DNA of 64,000 nucleotides from Meandrina meandrites (lineage: Eukaryota > Cnidaria > Anthozoa > Scleractinia > Meandrinidae), in contig OY855906.1 of NCBI GenBank assembly GCA_963693305.1, positions 25,621,289 through 25,685,288 of the forward strand. Direction: 5' to 3'. This document shows, in pieces, positions 11,701 to 22,500 of this stretch. Every line of letters starts with the position of its first letter. Within the stretch, counting starts at the first letter, position 1. The position numbers and the translations under genes are program-made. Under the pieces are notes generated by a model that searched no databases, was not told where the DNA came from, and was given only the letters and a program-made list of their open reading frames with translations.

Positions 11701-12804
11701 CGGTACCCAGCGTTTAATCGAGAAAATATAGTAAGTCCAAATTAAATTCATTTAAAAGCAATAAGTGCTAGCATCATAAGTGCACTCCCTTTAGTTAATA
11801 CAACCACCTGGTTAATATAGCTGTTGTTGTTCAATTTATTGGTATAATTTTGTATTTTCCTTTGTTTTGGTGTATGGCAATGTATGATAACAAACATAAA
11901 GCAAAGGAAAATGAAAAACTGTACCAAGGGTAAAATCAAGCCACTGTTGGTGGTAAGCATCTTTCTCTGATTCATTAGCTAGCAGTGATTCAGTGCCTCC
12001 TGCCATACACTTATATCTGAGTTGTTTCCAAGAACAGAGTTTACTTAAGACTGTGATTATAAATAATTCATATATTTCATATGTCGAGTATTTTATATAC
12101 CAAGATTGCACTTAATAATTGTTTCCATTGCTGGAAGAAAACCAGTTAGCAAAAGTGAAATAAACAGCATGCACCTGTAATATGTACACACATATTGACT
12201 GGTTATAAAGACTTTTGCCACACCATATCATTCAAACAAGATCCATGACTGTGCATTTAGAACAAATATTTGACTTTAGGACTTGAATCCAAAAATATGA
12301 TTCATGCAGTAAGGCAAGAAAAAGAATACCATTGAGCCTTTTTGACACTCTAATTAGTCAGACAATATAATTATACATTTGTAATTATATCCACTATTAA
12401 CATTTTTAATTTGAATAAACATTTACAATACACTGCAGGTATTTTTGAACACTTACATTTACATAGTCAACATAAAGCTGGGACTCTTTGAGCTTGTTCA
12501 AAGCCACTCTAGCTGCCTCATGTTTGGCCTTCTTTTTGCCATATCCTGAGCCCTGGGCTATGATATCTCCCACAGTACAGCGCATCATAAACAGCTTTTT
12601 ATGGCTTGGACCAGTGTCTGAGAGGGTTTCAAAGTTACACACCAGTCCCATGCGCATAGTGAGTTCCATCAACTCACTGATGGCTGACTTGGCTGCTGGC
12701 TGGACGGCAGTTGATGTAGCAGGTGGAAGTTGCGGTCCATATGTCTCTGCTACTGAGGAGCCTTGTGGGACAAATGTAGGACCCGAGGGTATTGTCCCTG
12801 ACAT
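8792..12804 (-). CDS. two-dsRBD protein (TARBP2/PRKRA/HYL1-like RNA-binding partner)
   Basis: Two exons, 12804..12457 and 9136..8792, join in phase 0 at AAT|GTAAGT and tttttcag|CAA and encode 230 residues. dsRBD 1 spans about residues 38-106 (GPSHKKLFMMRCTVGD, then GYGKKKAKHEAARVAL). dsRBD 2 spans about 129-195 (NPISHLQEV, GPPHQRTFETRVTVG, GRSKKEAKRKAAEAML). Both keep the GP.H loop and the KK.AK..AA helix that contact dsRNA. A short Pro-rich tail follows, with no third dsRBD and no catalytic domain. This plan fits small-RNA cofactors that assist Dicer; TARBP2-like, R2D2-like and HYL1-like proteins are all possible. A splice acceptor sits one base before the ATG (AG at 12807-12806), so the exon either starts translation right after a 5' UTR intron or continues an unseen coding exon. 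Confidence 0.88.
9901..10190. repeat. dispersed repeat, inverted copy near 29.3 kb
   Basis: This segment aligns, reverse-complemented, with 29297-29470: shared blocks include ggaaataag.acaagaaaatta, atcggggatact, cattcataaagaa and cttgtgtaaacaacag, at roughly three-quarters identity by eye. It lies in the intron of the dsRBD gene. Further on (10985-11035) a second shared motif, ttcacacttcgtgtgaaa, is palindromic and also recurs near 29250. Confidence 0.65.
11470..11727. mobile_element. 258-bp MITE in the dsRBD gene intron
   Basis: Terminal inverted repeats read attttctcgattagacgc on the left and, reverse-complemented, attttctcgattaaacgc on the right. The interior is non-coding. It lies in the 3.3-kb intron between the two dsRBD exons. 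Confidence 0.75.
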
Positions 12805-12805
12805 G

Positions 12806-13550
12806 CTAAGGATTCACAAGGAAAGATGCTTACAAATTATGAATCTGTACAAGGATGTGGTATAGTGTAACTTCAAAATAATCAAAACCATATAAAATAA
12901 TACATCTAGCTTATACATGTGTATATGTACATGTCCAACTTCACATTACTCTCTGCTAAAAACTTCCTCTCTAATCATCTTTCCTTTACTTAAAAACACT
13001 ACTAACAATGTACAAGTAACTGTAGTTTCAATATGCCATCAAATACATTGCTGGCGAGCCTTAGTGAAGGCAGCACACTATTCTGGGATTCCTGCGTGTG
13101 TTGGTTGTCCTGTACTATATAAGCGGTGTGGGTTCAAATTTTGGATGTCAGAATCCACACATGTATGCGGTCTACAAAAATTATTGTGTACTATTGATTG
13201 ATTATGATTTTGTAACAGTAAGTTGCATTGATTCAGGTAGGATTTTGTGTAGTCACATTAATTCAACTCATACAGTTAAGAACATTGTTTGAATTTTTAA
13301 TGGTAAATACATCTGGTACATTGTACCATTGTTCCATCTAATAGAGTTGAATGGTCAATATGCTGTTGAACACCGCATGGTTTCCCTCCATTCTTGAGCA
13401 GCCTGGCAAAAGTACACTCATTAGCATCAAAAGGTCCACATATCATTATGTGACACCTTTATGCAGCCAATGTTTTCCCGCTGTTATGTTGTTAGATGCA
13501 TTTGTCAACCGAACTTTCTAGTGATTTTATCATTTTTCAAGCAGCCTGGG
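12806..13550. other. region upstream of the dsRBD exon, nothing assignable
   Basis: This should contain the 5' UTR exon(s) and promoter of the dsRBD gene, but no first exon, TATA-like box or CpG-rich stretch can be picked out with confidence. Confidence 0.3.
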
Positions 13551-13558
13551 GAAGGAAC

Positions 13559-14025
13559 CCGGGGGGGGGGGGGGGGGGGTACTCCCCTAAATTTAGGATA
13601 GGGGTGTGCCGCGAACGTTCTCAAACCCTGACCCTATCTAAGGATAAAGAAAACGAAAATTAATACCCTTTCTAAGGCCCAAACCTGAAAATTGACACCC
13701 TATTCAAGGGGAGGAGAAGCATTGCGTGACGACTCAAATAACGGCTAACCGCGCACGGCAAAGCTCAAATCTTTCAAAATCGCTTTGTTAATACTTAATG
13801 ACGGATAGTTCAGTTTTAACAGATAATTTTTTTGCGCTTAGCTGGGCGTTTATTTGAGCTGATAGAATTTAGCTACCCTATCTAAGGATCACACCGGGAA
13901 CACAATGCCAAAAGGAAGAAAAATGATACCCTATTTAAGGACCGAGAACCTCAAAAATCATACCCTATCCCGCGGCACATACCTATATAGCCCATATATG
14001 GGAGTACCCCCCCCCCCCCCCGGGG
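13559..14025. mobile_element. 467-bp hAT-type MITE with 8-bp target duplication
   Basis: The two ends are inverted: a G-run then gtactcccc on the left, ggagtacccc then a C-run on the right, with further inner pairing (ggtgtgccgcg against cgcggcacata). The same 8 bases, gaaggaac, flank it directly at 13551-13558 and 14026-14033. An 8-bp duplication is the signature of hAT transposition. Confidence 0.8.
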
Positions 14026-14033
14026 GAAGGAAC

Positions 14034-14640
14034 TTAAGTTCCCAGTGTGTGGTCAAAATATTCCATGTCACCTTGGTCACACTATTCATAACATGACTCC
14101 TTCAGGACTCCCAAAGCATCATTCAATGCCCCCGGGTCACTGTCACACACAGTGTATCTATTCATTGCTCTGCAAAACTAGTGACACTGTACGGCAGGGT
14201 AAAGCAATGAGACTCTTGCATCTATTCTAACAACATAAGATTGTAATCACCAGCAATCACTTTCATTATGAAATTCCTAGTTAACAAGTCTGTATATCAT
14301 CTTTTGCTATCTTTGATTCTTACACAACTACAAATCATAGATAATGCAGCTGTCTTTATAATCTGATGTATGCAATTACCGTTTGCATGAAAAAGGGAAA
14401 CGCTGCTGCAGAAAGTCTGTAAATACAAGTGTTCATTATGTCATAACTTTTATAATAGTGTGAATTTGATAAAAACAATGCACCAAATTAAGCAAGTGGA
14501 CATTCTTGATCTATTGGTGCTGACTTTAATTTTCAAATCTATATGCCGTTTGGGTTTTAGGGTTTTTTTCTGTTCTGGTCATGTGACTTGTCGTTATTTT
14601 GAAGTATTTAGCATTTTCTAAATCAACGATATTTTATTCC
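14034..14640. other. intergenic, nothing assignable
   Basis: No gene is visible. The segment at about 14607-14645 (ctaaatcaacgatatttta) recurs in inverted form at about 17808-17850. Confidence 0.4.
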
Positions 14641-14642
14641 CC

Positions 14643-15098
14643 ATGCAATCACAGGTAGCCCAAGCTCCTTTATGAGCCGTCAGCATTACATTGCATAACA
14701 GTGTTATTATAAGAGTTTGTATGAGAATAAAACGATCGGAATGATCGTGAGGGAAAATGAGGGAAAAAAAACGTCTTACCTGTCCTGTTGTGTGTATGAT
14801 TTGTGTTTTTATGGCATTAGGAGGCGTTTCAGAGCAATTTCCAGTTGTTTATAGCTTATCTGCTTTCCTCTCCAGATAAGATAAAATCCACTGGAATAGT
14901 TCTGAAGTGCTCCAAATGCCACCAAAATGCAAGATATACACACAACAGGGCATGTAAGTCGATTTTATTAATTTTTTCCCCTTACTTTGAACTATTTGTA
15001 ACGATCGTTTTATTCCCATAGAAACTCTTATAATAACGCTGTTACACAGCGTAAATTATGTTGACGGTTCACAAAGGAGCTTGGGCTTCCTGTGATGC
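14643..15098. mobile_element. foldback element, about 100-bp nested arms
   Basis: Outer arms pair gcaatcacaggtagcccaag with the reverse complement of cttgggcttcctgtgatgc, then gagccgtcagcat, then ataataacactgt-type segments and aataaaacgatcg. A second, inner pair (tacctgtcctgttgtgtgta against acacacaacagggcatgta) lies inside. No coding sequence is present. Confidence 0.8.
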
Positions 15099-15309
15099 AA
15101 TGTCTTATAAAGTGCTCAAATTCTCAACAGTTTCTTGTGTAACCTAATACCATGTCAGCTGAAAGGTCATGTTCTGACAGTTCTGACGGCGATGTTTATA
15201 TGAATGAATAGATAATTAATTCTTCATTTCTTTAAACACGACCTTGGGATGCCTCTGATTGTATACGAAAATGTAAAAAATTCATAAAAAATTTGATCAC
15301 AGGGGCACT

Positions 15310-16745
15310 TTATAGCTACCCTACGAACAAAGTCTTCTTCGATCTTCCTAGATAAGCCGGGAAGAGGAAGAAGACTCTGCGAATACTTTGAATACTTTGT
15401 ATGAGGGGAAGCCACTGTTACATAATCATACAATTGCAAAGCTCGTTAGAAGTGTCTTCTATAGCCAACGTAGCTTGGCATTCTAGTCAGTCAGGGAGAG
15501 CGAGAAAACAAGCGTGCAAGCAAAGTGACTGCAGGGAGCAGAAGGAGGGAAAGAAGGCCAGCCACCAGATGCCGCTTAAACGGGAGAAATCTTTTCACAT
15601 AATAATGTAAATGATACGCATAATTTGTGAAGAGCGGAAATAAAAAGGTGTTAAAACCAACAGTGACAACAACGTACGATGACGTGTTACATAGAATCAG
15701 TGGAAGTAAACACGACACGAACTAACTGATTAAAATTCAACACTGGAAAATGGAAAACTGTGAGGCGAAGCTATTGAAAGTTCGGCTGCGCTTGTCCCCG
15801 ATAGCTTCTCCCTTCTCGACAGACAAACTGGTCTTCGAGAGTACTCGTCAATGGAGCAATGATAATCAATGTAGCACCGGTATTTTCTCAGCTTTTCAGT
15901 AGAGAAAATGCTTGATAAATGCGGCTCTTGCCAAATCTAGTAGGCAGAACGGCGAGGACGTCTTTTCCCAGATATACGTTTCTCACCGCTTGTTCTTGTT
16001 CTAGAACTCTTGTTCGGTTTTCAAATGTAAACCCCGAAGTTTGCCTGTAATAGCATCCATGTAATTCACATCAACTGCTTGCTTCATTCATCAGTCATCA
16101 AATGCTAATGAGCAGCGTGAATGCGAATGAGTCATTTGCAACAAATTAAAGCCCACAAACCAATCACAGGACAGATTAGCGATTTTAGCCAATGGAAATT
16201 AGCGGCCTCTGGAGGCCGTTAATTCAAAAGATTTTTCCTGTTTTAAGCGGCGTCTGGCGGCTGGCATTCTTTCTTTCCTTCTGCTCCCCGCCGTCGCTTT
16301 GCTTGCGCGCTCGTTTTCTCGCTGTCCCTAACTGACTAGAACGCCAAGCTGTTGTGGCTATGTCTTCTTATGCAGAAATTTTCATAAATTTTGATAATTT
16401 ATCTGTATTGTTCATGAAAAGGTTAAATTTATTCTAAGACGCCGAATGTATAAATAGATTCGCATATAACTTAGTTTACACATTTTGTGTGGTCATCCAG
16501 AGTAGTAGTTAACAGCTGCCACAATTTTCAGCGATCGACTCTAAAGAAGTTACCATAGGTGCAGAAGAAGTCAACAATTCACACGACTGATGACGCGCAA
16601 CGGTTGAAAACTGGTCTGACCAGGTCGAAACTGGTCTGACTCATCCAATTTCTTGGGTGAGCGGCAATTCAAAGAAACTCGAGGCCATTAGCAGAGTCTT
16701 CTTCCTCTTCCTGACTAATCTAGGAAGATCAAAGAAGACTCTGCT
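15310..16745. mobile_element. large inverted-repeat element containing a decayed helicase fragment
   Basis: Two arm segments occur in mirror order: gaagaggaagaagactctgc (about 15360) against gcagagtcttcttcctcttc (about 16690), and a segment of about 120-150 bp at 15440-15600 against 16225-16370 (agcgagaaaacaagcgtgc against its complement). The right side has about 300 extra bases between the two segments. The centre holds the helicase-like remnant described separately, suggesting that this is a remnant of a once-coding transposon. Confidence 0.75.
15888..16020 (-). pseudogene. RecQ-like helicase N-terminal fragment
   Basis: About 40 codons read VLEQEQAV, then GKDVLAVLPTRFGKS and RIYQAF before a TGA. 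This is the shape of RecQ-family motifs 0 and I (a Gln-rich motif, then a Walker A P-loop). In functional enzymes the P-loop is usually PTG.GKS; here the first Gly is Arg. The fragment is flanked by stops and lies between the arms of an inverted-repeat element, so it is a remnant rather than a gene. Confidence 0.6.
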
Positions 16746-16769
16746 CGCTGTGTACTTTAAAGCCTGCCA

Positions 16770-19555
16770 CATAATTTTGACTGATGGCACTAGAAATCAG
16801 GCTTTAAATCTAAACACATTTATCTGGCGAGAAAGAGACTTCTTTCTCTTCCTGCATAAGAAAGGGAAATCTCTGCACATGTTGCGGGGAAGAAGTCGAA
16901 GAACATAACTGTAAACATGCTTATTTTCCGCTGAGCATGGCTTTTCCCTACATCACAGCGCTAGACAAGCTGAAAAACCACTTTTATACATTTCTTTGTT
17001 CAACCTCAATTAAAAAAAAATGTGTACTAACAAAAACGGCTACGTTTCTTACCTTGTTTTCACAGGAAACTTACGTTCGCTGTAAAAGCAGCAGGGATTA
17101 TTCAAAATGGCGGCTGTAGCAGGATGGCCGTGATATGACTGGACCCAAGTTCGTCCCCAGTTTGTTTCGGCGCGTCGGTTAGTCAAAAGCAGAGCGAAAT
17201 GGTCCATGGAGACCGCGAAAAACGGGAAAACTGAACCCTGGAACAGACCAGCAAAGTCCCCACCGACTATTTAGGATTTAGTTTTCGCTTCGCGCGACCC
17301 GCAAACTAACTAAAGCCACTAATCGACACTAAACAAACCAGTCGTGTTGGTGTCTCACAAAGTTTACTTTTTATGTAGTACGATCAGCCTTGCAGTATTG
17401 TTTGTTACTAAACAAACCGCCTGTTCTGTAGGCAATATTTAGGAAGGGACAGGCGCCTCTCGGGACAAGAAGATCAAAAACATCGAACGGTGATTGAAAC
17501 ATAATCAACAAAACCACGCTCCTGGGATCAGTCTTGCCGTCTAAATTTTAACGAAAGAAGAGAAGGGCTATTAGAAAAGTGATAGGGGTGTTGGGAAAAT
17601 CCCTGTAAACAAACAAACAAACAAACCAACAAACCAACAAACCAACAGACAGACAGGAAAACGAACGAACATACAAATTAATACACAAGGAACTGAAACC
17701 AGAAATCAAGTCAAACACTAGCCAGCGTACAGCCGTCTCCTATTTCCTTTCTGCGGTGGAAAAGGGAATTTTTTCAGTCATTTCCGAAGGTGGAAAAAAT
17801 TCCCGGCACTGCATATCCATGGGGAATAAAATATCGTTGATTTAGAATGTCCCTCGTTTTTTCCTCGCTCGCCCACTTTTTTCTCCCGCCCCCAACTACC
17901 GGCTCGTCTAGGTCATTTTTTTTGTAAATTTTGGATCAGGTACAAACCAGTAGCGTAAAATAATTTCTGCTTGTTGGAGGACGAGGTGTGGTCTGCGAAC
18001 AGGCTGTAGTGCTATATCGGGAGAAAAACAAAAACAAAAAATTACAGGGTAAGATCGGATTGCCGAGCGTGTTAACTTGCAGACCAAACTAAATTCGCTC
18101 CTCTTGCTGATTTTCTTTTTTTTTTTTCCACATTATATGAGCCAATTCGCAGGTTAGAGCAAGGGGAAGAAAGTCTGTCTGAAAGTCCCGCCTGCAGCTG
18201 CTGCGCCGCGCCGATTACCAGCCGTTTTCTGAGCCCGCGTTCCCCATCGCATATTGGATCATGGAGGACTAATGACACACCGGCGATGACAATCCCAAAA
18301 TTCATGCCTGGAAATCGAGCCTATTAAACCTAGCCTGTTTTTGAACTCTGTACCTTTATACCTAGCGATATGATCAACAAACATCGTGTATAGTGGGGGG
18401 CCGCTTTTTTTAACCCGCATCCCGCCATGATTTTCCAAACAAACATCCAACTTCCTGGCGTGGCATAAAGGAAAGCATCTCGTTCCCCACGGCCCATCCC
18501 GCTTACAAAATTCATCGTATCCCGCATCCCGCCAAACATATCTCTTGCGACAAAAAATGCGAAAAGAAAGAAAACTTGTTATAAATTTAATCGGTCCAAT
18601 TACGTAGCTTTAGTAGTATTTGAATCTTTTATCGAAAGACAATACAGGAAATGATTGCTATGTTTATGCTTAATTATATCTATCATCAGTTTGAATTCCG
18701 ACAACGCCAATAAATATCTTGAGTACAACTTATTCATGTTATTCAACTGTTTCGTTACTGAGCCGCACGCGCGAACAGTTATTTGAGGATTGGGGATCAA
18801 GAATATCAATTCCGTCGGCGAAATGACAATCACAGGATCAGACCAGAGTTTCTAAAAAAATGCGCCGTCTGTCCAAACATGGGAGTATAATTATGAAATA
18901 ACAATCAGTGTCAAGACCTCGGTTGCTTTGTTTGTTCCTGTACAAATACCTTTCCGAAATGTGACAGGCCATTGTCAAGCACCAACCGATATCCAAAGTT
19001 TTACGATGAAAAGTCAATATTTAGCTAGCCTAAGACGTTCATTTTGAATAGGTTTCGTTAGCGTCCTGGTGGCCAGCCAAGAATAAGCCAGCGTTTCAAG
19101 GATTAGCACGTTTGAAGAGTCAAAAGCAATTTGCAACTGTCCAGAGACAAACAGATGCGATAAAACAAGAAAACAGACCAAGTTGTCGGATTGTATAAGT
19201 TGAAAGAGAAATCCTTTTGGCGCTCTTCTTTATCACAAATTTCTTTTTTATGCCGAGACATTTAAAATCTACTAAGAATAACGTTAGTGATTAGTAAGAC
19301 CAGTTGACAGCTTGCGTTACGAGAGGCCGGGCTTGCCCCGAAGACCCGCAACGTGGAATCTTGGTTCAAATTGCTAGTGCAGCAGCGAACGGACGGAAGA
19401 ACTTCCGGCAGTGCAGCCATATTAAGGATGTGAGCTGCGATCAAGACGCCACATTACACAAATACTGTGTTTACACTATTAACGACAACTACTGCCGTTA
19501 CTGGAGTTGTATTGAATTGGACAGGGCAATTGGCGAAGTCAACGACTGATTCAAC
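16770..19555. other. intergenic between the foldback element and the GPCR
   Basis: No coding exon is recognised. It holds an (AAAC)n/(CAAC)n microsatellite, a segment shared in inverted form with 14607-14645, and a stretch (about 18300-18540) with several cccgcatcccgcc-like units. The immediate 5' flank of the GPCR start (19300-19555) presumably includes its 5' UTR. Confidence 0.4.
17606..17657. repeat. (AAAC)n/(CCAA)n/(CAGA)n microsatellite
   Basis: About 50 bp of tetranucleotide repeats that change from AAAC to CAAC to AGAC. Confidence 0.9.
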
Positions 19556-22500
19556 ATGACAGAGGTTCGCAAGTCCGAAGGTTATACTTTGTTGTTCCTC
19601 GAGATTTTCATTATCATCCTGAACACTTTAACCATCATAGTCATTCACCGCTTCAAAAAGAAATGCAACCCAGATATTTTGATCTTCACTCTCGCCGTTG
19701 CAGACCTACTCAAGGCGTTTATTCCGTTAAACATGACGTTGGTCGCTTACCTCGGGGGTTATTCAATGGACGAAGGCTCTCCCAAATGCATTATTTTTGG
19801 CTGGACAGCTTTCACGCTAAACAGCGGGATAATGCTTGTTATGACAGTGATGGCTATTGATAGATATGTGGCGATATGCTGTCCTTTTGGGTACAAGCAT
19901 TATCTCTCAAAGAAACGACTTATTTACACAATCATTGCAGTTTTTGTATTCAGCGGGCTCCACTCCATGTTGCCTTTGGTCAAAGTTGGCCAAATGAGGT
20001 CGTATAATAACGGAAGTTTTTGTCATTTTGACTTCGATTCCACGATTCCCGCCAGTCGGGGATACAGCATTTTCGTGTTGGTTTTGGGGATCTCTATGCT
20101 TGCGGTTGTGATATTTTGCTACACGCGCGCCATGTTTAGCATTAAAGGGCTAATTCGTCGCCAGCGACGAATGTCCACTCCAACACGAGACATTGACAAT
20201 GCGGACCAGAAAAGACAAGCGATGAATCGTATGTTCGCTCGGCTCATGATTGTGATGATGATGGCGTTTTGTCTCTCGTGGCTGCTCTTCTTGGTAAGTT
20301 CACTCAATGTTAGGATTTTACCGGTCTTGAGCGTTCCATTTTGTTTCGTGTTGTGCGTTATTTTTCTTTAACTATTTCTGTGTTTTTTTTGGGGGGCGTC
20401 GATGTCGTGTGAGTTAAGTAATGCTAGTAGATATGTGAATTATCCCGTGTTTTGTCTGTTCCTCAAGACCTAATGATCTAACTAATGTCCTGTCCCAGCC
20501 GCTTTAGTTCTATTCCGTTGTCTTCCCACTGTTTCGTCTTCGAGAATTAAAACTGGTATTACACCATTGTGCTCAGAAGTTTCTTCTGAGCGTTAAACAA
20601 AGGGAAAGATTAGAATCATATTCTCAGCGCTTTACGTCTTTGTCAGCTAAAAATCGAAACTGTAAGCTACCTTAGATATAGGCCGTTATGCCAAATTGTA
20701 AGTTTTAAAATTAATTCCTGGATAATTCAATAAGCCTACTATTGTAGCATGCGAACGAAACCGCCTTTCATCGCACACCTCAATACTCAGTGTATCCTAT
20801 CCGGTTCTTAAAAAACTTTATTACAGTAAAGTTTTTACCAAACCGAAGTGTTAAAGCCCTTTTTATTCGAACGAATACATAATCTATTTTGAATTGGGTA
20901 CGTTTATACATATTCTCGCGCATATGCTTTTTAACTCGTGCTTGTTACAAATTAGAGATAAATTATAACTCCTTTTGCGTGATTTGCCGACATTCGTGTA
21001 TTCCTTGCGATTTTTTTAATGTAACTCTTAAAACTGCTCCCATGCGTGCATGCATGCCCTCTGGAGCGCTCGGAACAAACCCTTTCGCTACAGTACAGCT
21101 GAACAACTAAAAATAAGCAGCTTTGCATATTTCTTATTCACTTGTCTGGACTGAACTGTGAATATCATTATCTCGGGAATAAAAGTAAACAAACTTGGTT
21201 TTAAATACTGTACGAAAATTATTGTAAAATCCTTGGAGAGAATGCTACTGCTGAAAATGTTTTTGTAGCACGTTTATTTCGTGGGAAAGGACGACTGTTT
21301 ATTTGACTTACTTTGGCAAAACAAACATTTGTTGTGTTGTACTCTTAAGCAAGTGTTTCCTATTGGTCACTGCTGTATTGCTTAAATGCCTTGACTACCT
21401 TGATTGACTCTGTTCAACAAGGCAGTATTTTTAGAAACTGGTTGATCACTCTGGCACGAAAGAAATTGAACTTCACTTAGACACTTGCGTGAAGCTTTCA
21501 AGCTACAAATATTAAGTCAACAATTGTGAAATGGCTGGTTGTTGTGAAAGAAAACGGCGGCACTTCCGTGTTGAGCTAAGTGAAGCACAGTTTGTTTTCC
21601 CTCCGGTTTAAATTAAAGTTTGGCACGTTGAGAACAAAGGTATGCAACTAATGGTTTTGTGGCGACCACAAAGGAGGGATGTAAAAGAAATGCAACGTGG
21701 TTGCTAATAGGATGAGCGTGTTTCTACAAGTGGCCAAATCTAGATTGTTCGTCTATCAAGTTCTATCTTCCCATTACATAACTAATTCAAACAAAAAGTG
21801 CTGGCTGTGAGAACGAACTTCTGATCATATCCAAATGAAGAAACCTTTTAGAACATCCACGAAAAGAAACGAGGACAAAATGCTTTTGACCTGAAATTTT
21901 GAGGGTCAAAACCTACACTTGGAAATATAATTTTTTTAAAATTTATCAAATCTGCCTGTCGAATTTTCTTCATTATATAGATTTGTGGAAAATCACCCAT
22001 CCAAACAAAAGTAGTTAGTCGGACTATCCAGCTTACCTTGTTGACTTTTTTTATTTTAAAAACTGGTTTATATTTCCATATGTAATGAATTAAGGACAAA
22101 ATTGAAATCTTAACGCAATCAGTGGACTATCGAATTTGGCGTGTGACCAAGTCTACTTTGTTTGTGGTAACTGATATGAAGTTATTTCAGTTTCTGCAGT
22201 CAAGAGCTTCTTTCCTGTTTCCAGAAATGTTTCAAACTAAAGCAGACCACATCAAACCAGTCAGGTGGTTTAATCAGCCATGCATTACTTTTGTGGATTA
22301 GCAACCGGATAAAAGTTCACCCCAAAAACTTAGACAGTAAACGTTTTTTTATTGTTGCATGATGAAAAATTAGTGACATATTTTAGGTTGACCTTATTTA
22401 GGGCAGACGGATAAGTCGATAAAGAATACAAAGAATATGAACACGCGCGGCGGTTTTGAGATGGGAAATGCATTATAAACAATTGCAAACTCCTGATAAC

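Noticed and set aside
13040..13145. possible tRNA gene with a gggttcaaat B-box-like sequence
   Set aside because: No convincing A box or cloverleaf could be folded.
17100..17150. gene start at the aaaatggcggctg sequence
   Set aside because: The frame stops after seven codons; at most a YY1-like site.
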